Source: Psychromonas ossibalaenae ATCC BAA-1528
Lineage (GTDB): Bacteria; Pseudomonadota; Gammaproteobacteria; Enterobacterales; Psychromonadaceae
NCBI RefSeq assembly: GCF_000381745.1
Contig: NZ_KB907020.1
Location: 1 to 36,278, forward strand
Length of the DNA: 36,278 nucleotides
Direction of reading: 5' to 3'
Shown here: piece by piece, positions 17,701 to 26,162 of the stretch
Position numbering within the stretch: position 1 is the stretch's first letter
Layout of the letters: every line of letters starts with the position of its first letter
Made by a program: the position numbers and the translations under genes
Notes under the pieces: model-generated
Seen by the model: only the letters and a program-made list of their open reading frames with translations
The model's database searches: none
What the model was told of the DNA's origin: nothing

Positions 17701-18144
17701 GAAGTGACTGAAAGTGCGATGTTTGTTGATCCTGAACGAATGGAAAAAACACTGCTGCACTTCAAGGACAACGGTATCAAAATTTCTCTCGATGATTTCG
17801 GTACCGGTTATTCCTCACTTAACCGCCTGAAACGCCTGCCTATCCATAAGCTGAAAATCGACAAGTCCTTTGTTGACGGTACTCCTGAAGACGAAGATGA
17901 TATTGCCATCGTCACAGCAACGATACAAATGGCGCAAAGCCTGAAACTGTATTCCCTGGCAGAAGGGATTGAAACACTAGAGCAGTGCAGCTTTTTAAAA
18001 GGTCTGGGATGTAACTATGGTCAAGGCTATTATTTTTCAAAACCAGTGCCGGCTGCAGAGATAGAACTGATGTTTAATCAAAATCATCAATGGGAGTTAC
18101 AGATACAAAAATCAAACAACATCATATCTATGAAAACATCATAA
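14746..18144 (+). CDS. Transmembrane c-di-GMP enzyme: periplasmic sensor, HAMP, PAS, GAF, GGDEF, EAL
   Basis: The 1132-residue inner-membrane protein has TM1 at 7-29, a periplasmic Cache-like domain (about 30-298), TM2 at 301-322, HAMP (323-375), PAS (about 376-490), GAF (about 505-665), GGDEF (about 675-845) and EAL (about 865-1110). The GGDEF motif is intact (761-765) and is preceded by the RxxD product-inhibition site RDSD (752-755) at the usual five-residue spacing. The EAL domain keeps EAL (896-898), the NLSARQ and EVTES motifs, the DDFGTGYSSL loop (1016-1025), the lysine of HKLKIDKSF, and AEGIE with E1073. Both c-di-GMP synthesis and breakdown are therefore possible. It is translationally coupled to the binding-protein gene before it. 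This arrangement recalls Vibrio NspS-MbaA, where a periplasmic binding protein controls a GGDEF-EAL partner. Confidence 0.93.
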   Translation: MKFASKITLSVALVSLVALPMLVLSVFYSARTVLQKNISQTHQEIAQRQMQTIDRALYTAYRDIQMIAEDDFLQVFLARNSKANEKEQLQILNELEERALFTGPWDLLTVVDEAGYIIMSTNKELIGRQIEEYTTSSTAYYQAVKGKTYYSDLVLSQESGRPTVIFAAPVKSRQGKSAVNGVVLGHFAWPVIIQALDEIPPPAVVHLINKTGMTIAAPSAYADHIFKLNLDGHALAEKSLADGIGGSAVIEQGAHKVLGPMLAVYSSQNGLFGYKGRGWGLLLEAPLEKALAPVNQLARNVAAAALIVTILLIGVLYYAGRMLARPVEKLTETVEEVSRGDLTVKAEVSTTDEVGELACSFNRMTETLQKTTVSKDYLDNILKTMLNMLIVIDPDRNIISVNQAALSLLGYQENELIGRPAEIIIAEKSLLKSKNIAAFALKGTAANLETYYISKNGRRITVLFSSSIMHDSEGQVKGIVCAATDISKRKEHEEKLRRNSRALRAIHASHILLTRSDNEHSLFAGVCSNIVDQTGYRFAWVGLLHPDNADSMITASCAGEEQHFSRLLQQRLQAVESADSPEATALRTCRPCIEININNLIENVHWRREAAEYGYRSVIVLPLMHKQEAFGVLSIYSLQNNSFEADEVTLMKKLADDLAYGVTAIRTKQNHKLAEKKIAYQAFHDSLTGLPNRAKIMQSLKQSVEHIHKHNGALAILFIDLDDFKLVNDTLGHSAGDELLQQAAKRLKRATRDSDIVARQGGDEFIVLFTEYDKQLTNTEFEQEASVVAQRILDDLHKPFRVQDQDAYISASIGISLLPGDSDNADQLIQYADNAMYRAKELGRNNYQYYSQELSERQQKKMSLATMLHKAVEQKEFRLLYQPLINLDNGRMVGVEALIRWERETSHLISPADFLPVAEDTGLILPIGDWVIQEACQQLRKWADKGISLQVAVNLSARQMWHGDIAGQILNIINETGISKSMLEIEVTESAMFVDPERMEKTLLHFKDNGIKISLDDFGTGYSSLNRLKRLPIHKLKIDKSFVDGTPEDEDDIAIVTATIQMAQSLKLYSLAEGIETLEQCSFLKGLGCNYGQGYYFSKPVPAAEIELMFNQNHQWELQIQKSNNIISMKTS

Positions 18145-18514
18145 TATTGAGAAATAAGTTATAACTTCGAGTGGTTTTCACTGCTTTTAACGGTATTTAA
18201 TCGTTACTCAGAATCAGGCGGCAGGTTAATTCTTAGGCAAAAACACAGTACTGACCGCTGCTAGGCGCGTTCCGTGCTTTATTTTACAACTGGTTTAGAT
18301 GAAGCGAATAATTTATAGAAAATATTTCCTGCAGAAGATAAAAAAACAAAGATTGATCCCGTTAATGCACCGCATTATCTTATAAACTAACAAATATATA
18401 TACTCGGCCTGTCAATAAACACTTCAGTTTTTTTGTTCAACACTGCACAAATCAAACCTGCTAATTTCTATTACAAGCTATACACCAATAATTTATAAAT
18501 CAGGATTTATCGCC
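18145..18514. other. 370-bp intergenic region after the c-di-GMP gene
   Basis: A weak small hairpin with AGTG/CACT arms and a T-containing tail lies about 25 bp after the stop. The rest is A/T-rich and probably carries the promoter of the next gene, which has CAGGA upstream of its ATG. No gene or repeat found. Confidence 0.4.
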
Positions 18515-19063
18515 ATGATCAAAAAACTTAGCCTTTCTGCACTATTACTACTGTCACTTCCGGCTTTTTCCGGCGAAGTAAGTACTGTTACCCTGGACAA
18601 CGGTGCCAAAGTGCTGATCAAAGATGACTTCACATGGGAATATGTAATTCTTACAGAACAGCCTGTCATACAGGGGGCGCAGGATACAGCAGTCCCTGCT
18701 TTAACCGCAGCCGCCATGACACAGAAAACCCTGATTTCTACTGCTGCACTTGATGGTGTAAAAGTAAGCTTCACTGAAAGTGAATGGGACGAAGGAAAAT
18801 TAGGACTTAACTTCGACCTGCACAGCACGACTTCAAAAAATATTGTTGTGGTGGACGTTGAAGTGACACTGTTTGACGACAGCGGTAAACGCATTAAAAA
18901 GGAAGTATTGACCGTCTGGCAGGCTCAATACCGTCTACCGGAGACTTACCTGCGTGATGGCGATCAGCGTCCAGGCCGTACGCTGTGGATCGAAGATATC
19001 GATCCGAGCAGCTGGGAAAAGCAGCTTATCACTCTAAAAGTTATCGAAGTTAAAGCTCGCTAA
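18515..19063 (+). CDS. Exported DUF3157-like protein
   Basis: The 182-residue protein starts with a signal peptide (1-19, cleavage likely after PAFSG). It has VTLDNGAKVLIKDDFTWEYV (25-44), a pattern seen in the DUF3157 family of Vibrio and relatives, then a linker and a C-terminal beta-rich part with LGLNFDLHSTTSKNIVVVDVEVTLFDDSGKRI. This looks like an immunoglobulin-like or FxLYD-type fold that may sit in the periplasm. Function is unknown; the family name is from pattern memory. It is monocistronic, closed by a strong terminator. Confidence 0.7.
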   Translation: MIKKLSLSALLLLSLPAFSGEVSTVTLDNGAKVLIKDDFTWEYVILTEQPVIQGAQDTAVPALTAAAMTQKTLISTAALDGVKVSFTESEWDEGKLGLNFDLHSTTSKNIVVVDVEVTLFDDSGKRIKKEVLTVWQAQYRLPETYLRDGDQRPGRTLWIEDIDPSSWEKQLITLKVIEVKAR

Positions 19064-19092
19064 TCCGCATTTTCATAAGCTGATTTTATATT

Positions 19093-19122
19093 AACTGTGC
19101 TCAATAACCTGAGCACAGTTTT
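19093..19122 (+). terminator. Rho-independent terminator after the DUF3157-like gene
   Basis: AACTGTGCTCA and TGAGCACAGTT form a perfect 11-bp stem with a 6-base loop, followed by a run of T (19119-19122 and beyond). It begins 29 bp after the stop codon. Confidence 0.88.
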
Positions 19123-19301
19123 CTGCACTAATAATCTGCGGCATCCTGCTGAACAGAGCTCCCCGAAAAAATCAACAAAGCCTAAACTTATCGCGAATAC
19201 GCGATCTGGATCAACAGCTTTCGCCGTCGTTCTACTTGCCATAAACTACTATTAAAACAACAGGTAACACAGGCATACACTATGACTGAGATTACTGAAA
19301 G

Positions 19302-19444
19302 ATGTCTTTAACAGATAAAGCAGCAGAGGAGATTTATTCTGCAGCAAAAGATAAAAAGTGATTGAAGCAGTGCATAAACCGTTAAACGAGCAGACAACAG
19401 CAGCGAAGAAGATGCGGAATTTACCAGCAAATGAAAAGTTTTAA
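19302..19444 (+). pseudogene. frameshifted small ORF of unknown type
   Basis: The ATG at 19302 gives 19 codons (MSLTDKAAEEIYSAAKDKK) then TGA at 19359. Moving to the -1 frame at the run of five A's continues the frame as VIEAVHKPLNEQTTAAKK and MRNLPANEKF up to a TAA at 19442. The combined 47-residue product would be smooth, charged and helix-prone. The site is a short A run (AAA AAG), so it may be a one-base deletion or, less likely, programmed slippage. No homologue recognised and the ribosome site is weak. Confidence 0.3.
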
Positions 19445-19554
19445 ACAGGCAGTTTGTTAAAAGTCAATGAAATATACGTAGTACTGTGTATTGTTTGCTT
19501 TCAATAAACAGGATTTATTTTTTCACTATTAATAGTATGGATACTCGACTGCAG

Positions 19555-20967
19555 ATGAAATTATTAACAAAAAATATAACCCTTTTTCTGCTGTTTACAC
19601 TGCTGTCCAGTCAGATTCAGGCGGCGGTGCTCGATGGTGAAGGTTACGGTAAAACGCAGAAAGCAGCTCAGGATGATGCACTAGCCTCGCTGGCAGCCAC
19701 CATATTCGTGCGCATTGAAAGCAGCTTTGAACAACAGGCAAACAATCTGGGTGAGTATTCCATTTCATCTTCCACCCGCTCCAGTACGGATCTGCCGATC
19801 ATCGGTGCTGAGTTCAACTGCCGCGAAAAAGACGGCTATTACTGTCTGGCAACACTTAACAGTAAACGCGCACTGCCGCTTTATGAACAAAAGCTCACTC
19901 CTCTCTATAAAGAGATCCGTTCCGTTGACAGCGCTCTTAAGCAGAACAATAAAAAGCATCACTACCGCCGTTTAAAATCCTTGTTACAGCTGCTGGAACA
20001 GTCGGACAAATACCGTACTCTGATAACCTTCCTCTCCGGTAAAAACACAGCTGAACCACAGATATCATTCAGCCGGCAGCAGCTCAACGAGCAGCTTCTT
20101 GCCCTGGAAAGTCAAGCGCCAAGCCTTGAACTGGCAGCTGAACTGCTTGCACGCGGCATTCCCGACAGCCCTGTTTATATCCGTCCGGCTACCCTTCGCA
20201 ACTCCCGAGAGGTCACCCCCTTTGCCGGCGCACTGCAGATGCAGCTGCAGAAAGCACTGCCCAATTCTGCAGGCAGCTACGAACAGGCCGAGTTCAGTTA
20301 TTCAGGCAGCTATCAGATCAGTAAACAGGGTATCCTGGTCGCTTATTCCCTGGTGGACCGCGATGGTAATACCATCAGTACTTCTGCTGCGTCTATACTT
20401 CCCGAGGCTTACCGGAACTACCGGGCAGAGCCGCTGGCACCGGACTTTGACCGCCTGCTGCATAAAGGATATGCGCTCGACAGTGACTTTAAAGTTCAGC
20501 TTGCTACCAATAAAGGAAGCCGCCAGCTGCTCTTCCATCAGGGAGAAATGGTCAAACTAATGGTTAAACTGAACCGTCCAGGCTATTTCTATATTGTCGG
20601 CCATGCCAAAAATAATCAGCAGGAGTTATCGTATCTTCTGGAAGCCGGATACGGAGAAGGCTCGCGTAAGTTTGTCTATTTTGTCAACGGTGATCAGATC
20701 AATAAATGGCTGTCACTGGGTGAATTTGAAACTATCCCGCCGTTCGGCATCGAAAGTCTGCAGGTTATTGCTGCTGAAAAGGATCTGATCGACAAACTGC
20801 CCGGCTACCGTTATGACAATGAAACTGGGTATTTTAAACTTGCCGACAATATCAGTCAGGGGCTTGGAAAAACCCGAGGTCTGCAGAAGGTCAAGTCCAG
20901 CAATACAGATCCGGAAAAAACGGCTGAAGCTGTATTACTGTTTACCACCCAGCAAAACCTGGAGTAA
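19555..20967 (+). CDS. Exported DUF4384 protein with LPP20-like N-terminal domain
   Basis: The 470-residue protein has a signal peptide (1-24, MKLLTKNITLFLLF...IQAA). The region at about 25-105 (GEGYGKTQKAAQDDALASLAATIFVRIESSF) resembles LPP20-type domains, in which amino-acid blocks with A-x-x-x-A-L-A repeats lead an alpha/beta fold. A middle helical part (130-200) follows, then a long region ending in a DUF4384-like domain (about 320-450: KGSRQLLFHQGEMVKLMVKLNRPGYFYIV). That domain is often found with stress-related peptidases, kinases and CHAT proteins. It directly precedes the four TPR-CHAT genes (105 bp from the first) on the same strand, so it is probably part of the same unit. The ATG at 19555 is preferred because it starts the signal peptide; a GTG at 19486 would add 23 residues. 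Confidence 0.75.
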   Translation: MKLLTKNITLFLLFTLLSSQIQAAVLDGEGYGKTQKAAQDDALASLAATIFVRIESSFEQQANNLGEYSISSSTRSSTDLPIIGAEFNCREKDGYYCLATLNSKRALPLYEQKLTPLYKEIRSVDSALKQNNKKHHYRRLKSLLQLLEQSDKYRTLITFLSGKNTAEPQISFSRQQLNEQLLALESQAPSLELAAELLARGIPDSPVYIRPATLRNSREVTPFAGALQMQLQKALPNSAGSYEQAEFSYSGSYQISKQGILVAYSLVDRDGNTISTSAASILPEAYRNYRAEPLAPDFDRLLHKGYALDSDFKVQLATNKGSRQLLFHQGEMVKLMVKLNRPGYFYIVGHAKNNQQELSYLLEAGYGEGSRKFVYFVNGDQINKWLSLGEFETIPPFGIESLQVIAAEKDLIDKLPGYRYDNETGYFKLADNISQGLGKTRGLQKVKSSNTDPEKTAEAVLLFTTQQNLE

Positions 20968-20972
20968 CAACA

Positions 20973-21023
20973 ATGAAAAATCCCCTGCTGACGCAGCTTA
21001 GAAATGTAAAAAAAATTAGATAA
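20973..21023 (+). CDS. possible 16-codon ORF between DUF4384 gene and CHAT copy 1
   Basis: MKNPLLTQLRNVKKIR starts 5 bp after the DUF4384 stop and has a GGAG ribosome site 8 bp upstream. It ends 49 bp before CHAT copy 1. It could be a coupling or leader peptide, or the remnant of a lost lipoprotein start. Only position and the ribosome site support it. Confidence 0.25.
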   Translation: MKNPLLTQLRNVKKIR

Positions 21024-21072
21024 GCACAGCAAAATCTTAATGTCGACTGTGACCAACGGAACTGGAAATAAA

Positions 21073-23544
21073 ATGATTAAAAAAACACTGTTATTACTCT
21101 CTATCGCGCTGACTCTCTCCGGCTGCTCATTGTCGCCGGCATTCGAAATCAGTAACGAATCTTATAAAGGTAACCACCGAGCTGCTATTGAGCAGTTTTC
21201 TCAACAGATAGGTGAATTTGAACGCTGGGCAGATTATGAACCCAAAGGATGGGCACAGCACTGGGGTTATATGATCTACCTGTGTAATTCCTATCAGATG
21301 GTCCGAGATTTTTCTATGGCGCAACAGTGTGTGATCCGCTGGAAAGATGAAATGTTAAAGCAGGTCGGCGACAGCAAAGAAGATCAGGAAATAAGGGAAT
21401 GGGTTTTGACTGATTATAACCGTCTGCAGACTGCCATTTTTCTGGAGCTGGGAAACTATCCAGAAGCTTACCGCAGCTACAAACAGGCCCAAAATCATAG
21501 CAGCTCCTCCAATGAAGACAGCTGCGCTGTGCCGTCACGTATAGGCATAAAACCTATGGCGGCTATGTACGCCAATGGTGCAGTGGCAGCTGTGCAGCTG
21601 GGTTACCGCCACGAAGCAGCCGCAATTGCTGATAAGATAGACTGCCTGGATTATCCATCGATTCTCTTAAGCGAAAGCGCAGAAGACGTAAAAGTTAAAA
21701 ATGCCAGTAAAGCGCGTATCTACCTCGCCCTGGGGGATTACAGTAAAGCGCAGCAGGCACTGATGTTTTCACAGTCGCTCAATGATACTATTATGCGCTC
21801 TCTAGATGCAGTCACCACCTTGGGCCTCTCAGAACTATTAGGAGCCGGGGAAGAAAGGGCAAATCCGTTCAATTTTGATGAAACCTATATGCTGGCGAAA
21901 ATAGCCCAGGGCAGCGGTCGACTTGAAGATGCCGAAAATATTTACCTCAGCCTTTTATACACAGCAGAACAATCTGATACTCCGATAATCCAGTGGTACA
22001 ACAACTTAGTGTTTGATCCTGAAAACACAACTGCTCACTCCACTTCTCTGCTCAACCGTCAGGGAATCTACTATCAGTTACTCTACGATCTCGGAGTCAT
22101 CGCCGAGCAGCTTGGCCGTCCAGACAAGGCACTCATTTATTACCAACAGTCTGTGAAAGTTATTGAAGAGCAGCGTGCATCGATCAATACCGAAGCTTCT
22201 AAAATAGGTTTTATCGGCAATAAAGAAGCAGTCTATCAGGATCTGGTGACCCTGCTGATAAAACAGGGAAAACTGGAGCAGGCCTTTGTCTATGCAGAGC
22301 GCAGCAAAGCGCGGGCACTGATCGACACACTGGCAAGCAAACAAAACTTTGCACCCAAGACCTTCGACGAGCAGCCTCCTCTGCTCCTGGCAAAACTAAA
22401 CGTTATCGACTCAGATCTGCAGACTGCCGATTACAGCGAAACTAGCGGACGCAGCCGCAGTGTCGATCGCGGCCTACTGCGCAAAACTCAACAACAGCTG
22501 CAGACAACACAGCCGGAGCTGGCATCATTGGTAACCGTTTCAGCCCCCGAAGTGACGGAGCTGCAGCAGCGCCTGGCAGGCGATGAAACATTGATTGAAT
22601 TCTACGGCAGCGGTACCCAGCTGTTTGCCTTTCTGCTGTCGCAAAGTGGTATTAAGGCGGCCGTGCTTAACGGTGAAGATTTAATAGATTCAGTCAGCAC
22701 TTTACGCGAGGATCTGCAGAAAATTGACAGCAATAGCTACCAGCACAGCGCAAGTCTGCTCTATCAGCGTCTATTCAAACCGCTGCAGGATGACCTGCAT
22801 ACTAAAAAACTGATTATCGTGCCCCACGGCCCGCTGCATTATCTGCCGTTTAATACCCTGTATAACGGTAGTGATTTTCTTATTGATCAGTATGACATCA
22901 GTATTCTGCCGAGCGCCTCGGTGATGGCATTTATTGATAAAAAGGTAACAGCACCTCAGCCACTGCTGATCCTCGGCAACCCGGAGCTCGGCGATCCAAA
23001 ACTAGCACTGCCTGGCGCAGAGCAGGAGGCCAAAACAATTGCCTCGCAGCAGAGAGGTGTCAGCCTACTGCTTGGCTCCGATGCCACTGAAACGCAGGTA
23101 AAACAAAACGGCGCGTTGTTTAAAACTCTGCATTTTGCCTCACACGGGATATTCGATCCGGAGCAGCCACTCTCTTCCGGACTACTGCTGGCCAAAGACC
23201 AAAGCAATGACGGTATGCTTACTGTTCGGGAGCTCTACGAACTGAACCTAAACGCCGATCTGGTGACACTCTCCGCCTGTGAAACCGGACTTGGCAAGAT
23301 AGCCAACGGCGATGACGTGGTGGGCTTCACCCGAGGGTTTTTATATGCGGGAACCAACAGCATTATATCCAGCCTATGGAAAGTTGATGATCAGGCCACC
23401 AGTCAGTTAATGCAGCATTTCTACGCAAATCTGGCAGTCAGTTCTGATAAACGTTTGGCACTAAAAAAGGCGCAGCTGGCAGTCAAAGCCAACTATAACC
23501 GCCATCCCTATTACTGGGCGGCGTTTCAGCTGACCGGGCGCTAG
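21073..23544 (+). CDS. TPR-CHAT lipoprotein, copy 1 (caspase-like protease)
   Basis: The 823-residue protein has a lipoprotein signal (MIKKTLLLLSIALTLSGC, lipobox Cys at 18), so it is probably anchored to the envelope. Residues about 30-460 are helical with TPR-like repeats, for instance ARIYLALGDYSKAQQALMFSQSL, LGRPDKALIYYQQSVKVIEEQ and GKLEQAFVYAERSKARALIDTL. The CHAT domain (about 520-823) is a caspase-like peptidase fold; the dyad is His691 (LHFASHG) and Cys736 (LSACETG), both intact. CHAT proteases cut selected protein substrates after activation, usually through their TPR part. The ATG at 21073 follows GGAAATAAA; an earlier in-frame ATG at 21040 would put 11 polar residues before the signal. 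First of four tandem paralogues downstream of the DUF4384 gene. Confidence 0.93.
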   Translation: MIKKTLLLLSIALTLSGCSLSPAFEISNESYKGNHRAAIEQFSQQIGEFERWADYEPKGWAQHWGYMIYLCNSYQMVRDFSMAQQCVIRWKDEMLKQVGDSKEDQEIREWVLTDYNRLQTAIFLELGNYPEAYRSYKQAQNHSSSSNEDSCAVPSRIGIKPMAAMYANGAVAAVQLGYRHEAAAIADKIDCLDYPSILLSESAEDVKVKNASKARIYLALGDYSKAQQALMFSQSLNDTIMRSLDAVTTLGLSELLGAGEERANPFNFDETYMLAKIAQGSGRLEDAENIYLSLLYTAEQSDTPIIQWYNNLVFDPENTTAHSTSLLNRQGIYYQLLYDLGVIAEQLGRPDKALIYYQQSVKVIEEQRASINTEASKIGFIGNKEAVYQDLVTLLIKQGKLEQAFVYAERSKARALIDTLASKQNFAPKTFDEQPPLLLAKLNVIDSDLQTADYSETSGRSRSVDRGLLRKTQQQLQTTQPELASLVTVSAPEVTELQQRLAGDETLIEFYGSGTQLFAFLLSQSGIKAAVLNGEDLIDSVSTLREDLQKIDSNSYQHSASLLYQRLFKPLQDDLHTKKLIIVPHGPLHYLPFNTLYNGSDFLIDQYDISILPSASVMAFIDKKVTAPQPLLILGNPELGDPKLALPGAEQEAKTIASQQRGVSLLLGSDATETQVKQNGALFKTLHFASHGIFDPEQPLSSGLLLAKDQSNDGMLTVRELYELNLNADLVTLSACETGLGKIANGDDVVGFTRGFLYAGTNSIISSLWKVDDQATSQLMQHFYANLAVSSDKRLALKKAQLAVKANYNRHPYYWAAFQLTGR

Positions 23545-23629
23545 AAGCGAGCCCCTGTTACTGACAATAATAAGAGCAAAACGACGAAACCCTGATGCTG
23601 TTTAGACTCCAATGGAATTGGAAATTAAT

Positions 23630-26110
23630 ATGATAAAAAACACACTGTTATTACTATCTGCAATACTAGCTCTTTCAGGCTGTTCAACACCAATGCCGCT
23701 GGCGTATCAGATCAGTACCGAATCATATCGAGGCAACCATCGTTCTGCTGTTGAGCAGTTTTCTCAAGAGATAGGTGAATTTGAGCACTGGGCAGATTAT
23801 GAACCCAAGGAATGGGAGCAGCACTGGGGTCATATGATCTACCTGTGTAACTCCTATCAAATGCTCCGTGATTTTTCCAAGGCACAGCAGTGTGTGCTTC
23901 TTTGGAAAGAGGAAATGTTAAAGCAACTCGGGGACAGTCAAGAAGATCAAGAAAACAAAAAATGGATATTAGTTAACTACAATCTAGTCAATAGCGCAGC
24001 TTCCCTAGAGTTGGCCAACTACCAGGAGGCTTACCGCAGCTACAAACTTGCCAGAGCATATAGCTCCCTCAATGAAAACAACTGTACTATGCCGTTAGAA
24101 AAAGGGATCGGCATAGAAGATATGGCCCGCATGTATGCAAACGGTGCTGTTGCAGCCGTGCAGCTAGGCTATCGCGATGAAGCGGCGGCAATTGCCGAAG
24201 AAATCGACTGCATCACATGGTCATCCATTGTTGTAAACGAAGCCGCAAAAGATGTAAAAGTAAAAAACGCCAGTAAGGCTCGTATCTACCTCGCCTTAGG
24301 TGATTACAGCAAAGCACAGGAAGCCATGTTGTTTTCTCAATCGCTCGGTGACACTTTCTTTCGTTCTATGGATGCACTCACCACCTTGGGCTTCTCAGAA
24401 CTATTGGGGGAGGGGAAGAAAACAGCAAATCCGTTTAACTTTGACGAAACCTATATGCTGGCGAAAATAGCTCAGGGCAGAGGGCAACTTAAAGACGCGG
24501 AGAATATTTACCTCAGCCTTTTATACACAGCAGAACAATCTGATACCCCGATAGTCCAGATATACAACAACTTGATATTCGATCCGGAGCAGGCAACTAA
24601 TCACTCCCCTGCTCTGCTCAACCGCCAGGGAATCTACTACCAGTTACTCTACGCTCTTGGAGTCATCGCCGAGCAGCTGGGACGCCCAAGCGAGGCACTA
24701 AATTATTACAAACAATCAGTTGAGGTCATTGAAGAGCAGCGCTCTACTATCAATACCGAAGCTTCTAAAATAGGTTTTATCGGCAACAAAGAAGCAGTTT
24801 ATCAAGATCTGGTGTCCCTGCTGATAAAACAGGGAAAACTGGAGCAGGCCTTTATCTATGCAGAGCGCAGTAAAGCGCGAGCACTAATCGACACACTAGC
24901 AAGCAAACAGGATTTTTCACCTAAAAACGTTGATGAGCGGCCTCCGATGCTGCTGGCACAGCTAAACAAGATTGACTCAGATCTAAAAACGGCCGATTAC
25001 AGCGAAGCAAGCGGGCGAAGCCGCAGCGCCGACCGTGGATTACTGCGTAAAACACAACAGCAGCTTCAGACTGCGCAGCCAGAGCTGGCCTCACTAGTCA
25101 CTGTCTCAGCGCCCGAAGTAGCAGAGCTGCAGCAGCGCCTGGCAGGCGATGAAACTTTAATTGAATTTTACGGCAGCGGCACACAGCTGTTTGCCTTTCT
25201 GCTGTCACGCAGCGGTATTAAGGCGGCCGTCCTTAACGGTGAAGATTTAGCAGCTGCTGTCAGCGCTTTGCGCGACGATCTGCAAAAAAACGACAGCAAT
25301 GCCTACCAGCATAACGCAAACCTGCTCTATCAACGTCTATTCAAACCGCTAAAAGATGAGCTGCACACTGAAAAGCTGATTATCGTACCGCACGGCCCGC
25401 TGCATTACCTGCCGTTTAATGCTCTGTATAACGGCAGTGATTTTCTGATTGACCAGTACGATATCAGTATTCTTCCCAGCGCCTCGGTAATGGCTTTCCT
25501 TAATAAACGTACAACAGCCACTCAGCCTCTACTGGTTCTCGGCAATCCGGAACTGGGCGATGCGAAGCTGGCTCTGCCCGGCGCCGAGCAGGAAGCCAAA
25601 GCAATTGCCTCACAGCAGCCCGGTGCCACTCTATTGCTGGGAGCCGATGCCACTGAGACTCAGATAAAACAACACGGCGCTTTGTTTAAAGTTCTGCATT
25701 TTGCCTCGCACGGCATATTCAATCCGCAGACACCGCTCTCATCCGGCCTGCTGCTGGCAAAAGATAAAAGCAACGACGGGATACTAACTGTCCGAGAGCT
25801 CTACGAGTTGAACCTTAACGCCGATCTGGTGACACTGTCCGCCTGTGAAACCGGGCTGGGAAAAATAGCCAACGGCGATGATGTCGTCGGCTTCACCCGC
25901 GGTTTTTTATATGCGGGCACCAACAGCATTATATCCAGCCTATGGAAAGTTGATGATCAGGCTACCAGCCAATTGATGCAGCATTTCTACGCAAATCTGG
26001 TCAACAGCTCTGATAAGCGCCTGGCACTGAAAAAAGCGCAGCTGGCAGTCAAAGCGGACTATAACCGCCATCCCTATTACTGGGCGGCATTCCAGCTGAC
26101 TGGACGCTAA
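23630..26110 (+). CDS. TPR-CHAT lipoprotein, copy 2 (caspase-like protease)
   Basis: The 826-residue paralogue keeps the lipoprotein signal (ILALSGC), TPR-like helical region and CHAT domain, with His694 and Cys739. Its N-terminal half is close to copy 1 (shared CNSYQM, GNHR and WADYEPK blocks) but diverges at many positions; the catalytic half is nearly constant. Bases 24746-25032 are identical to copy 4 (29843-30129), indicating recent gene conversion or duplication. The region from about 24971 also closely matches copy 3. Start chosen at 23630 after GGAAATTAAT. The gene follows copy 1 after 85 bp. Confidence 0.92.
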   Translation: MIKNTLLLLSAILALSGCSTPMPLAYQISTESYRGNHRSAVEQFSQEIGEFEHWADYEPKEWEQHWGHMIYLCNSYQMLRDFSKAQQCVLLWKEEMLKQLGDSQEDQENKKWILVNYNLVNSAASLELANYQEAYRSYKLARAYSSLNENNCTMPLEKGIGIEDMARMYANGAVAAVQLGYRDEAAAIAEEIDCITWSSIVVNEAAKDVKVKNASKARIYLALGDYSKAQEAMLFSQSLGDTFFRSMDALTTLGFSELLGEGKKTANPFNFDETYMLAKIAQGRGQLKDAENIYLSLLYTAEQSDTPIVQIYNNLIFDPEQATNHSPALLNRQGIYYQLLYALGVIAEQLGRPSEALNYYKQSVEVIEEQRSTINTEASKIGFIGNKEAVYQDLVSLLIKQGKLEQAFIYAERSKARALIDTLASKQDFSPKNVDERPPMLLAQLNKIDSDLKTADYSEASGRSRSADRGLLRKTQQQLQTAQPELASLVTVSAPEVAELQQRLAGDETLIEFYGSGTQLFAFLLSRSGIKAAVLNGEDLAAAVSALRDDLQKNDSNAYQHNANLLYQRLFKPLKDELHTEKLIIVPHGPLHYLPFNALYNGSDFLIDQYDISILPSASVMAFLNKRTTATQPLLVLGNPELGDAKLALPGAEQEAKAIASQQPGATLLLGADATETQIKQHGALFKVLHFASHGIFNPQTPLSSGLLLAKDKSNDGILTVRELYELNLNADLVTLSACETGLGKIANGDDVVGFTRGFLYAGTNSIISSLWKVDDQATSQLMQHFYANLVNSSDKRLALKKAQLAVKADYNRHPYYWAAFQLTGR

Positions 26111-26133
26111 CAAGTCCGGATTTCTGACAATAT

Positions 26134-26162
26134 AAGCAGCTCCGGGAAAACCCAGCTGCTTT
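26134..26162 (+). terminator. hairpin between CHAT copies 2 and 3
   Basis: AAGCAGCT (26134-26141) and AGCTGCTT (26154-26161) form an 8-bp stem, with an inner GGG/CCC pairing around an AAAA loop, then a short T run. It is found only in this spacer, not in the 1-2 or 3-4 spacers. It may end or reduce transcription between the two gene pairs. Confidence 0.55.

Larger units (their letters stand above)
19064..19554. other. 491-bp intergenic region with terminator and a frameshifted mini-ORF
   Basis: After the terminator (19093-19122) comes a stretch that still reads as a small gene with one frameshift (19302-19444, listed separately). The remainder just before the DUF4384 gene presumably holds its promoter; no clear consensus seen. 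Confidence 0.5.

Noticed and set aside
20099..20560. 153-codon ORF in another plus frame within the DUF4384 gene
   Set aside because: It is rich in Ser, Arg and Cys and shows no domain, while the main frame carries a signal peptide and a DUF4384-type domain.
22211..22393. Minus-strand short ORFs recurring in each CHAT gene
   Set aside because: They recur only because the coding sequence itself is duplicated; translations are not conserved beyond what the sense strand forces.
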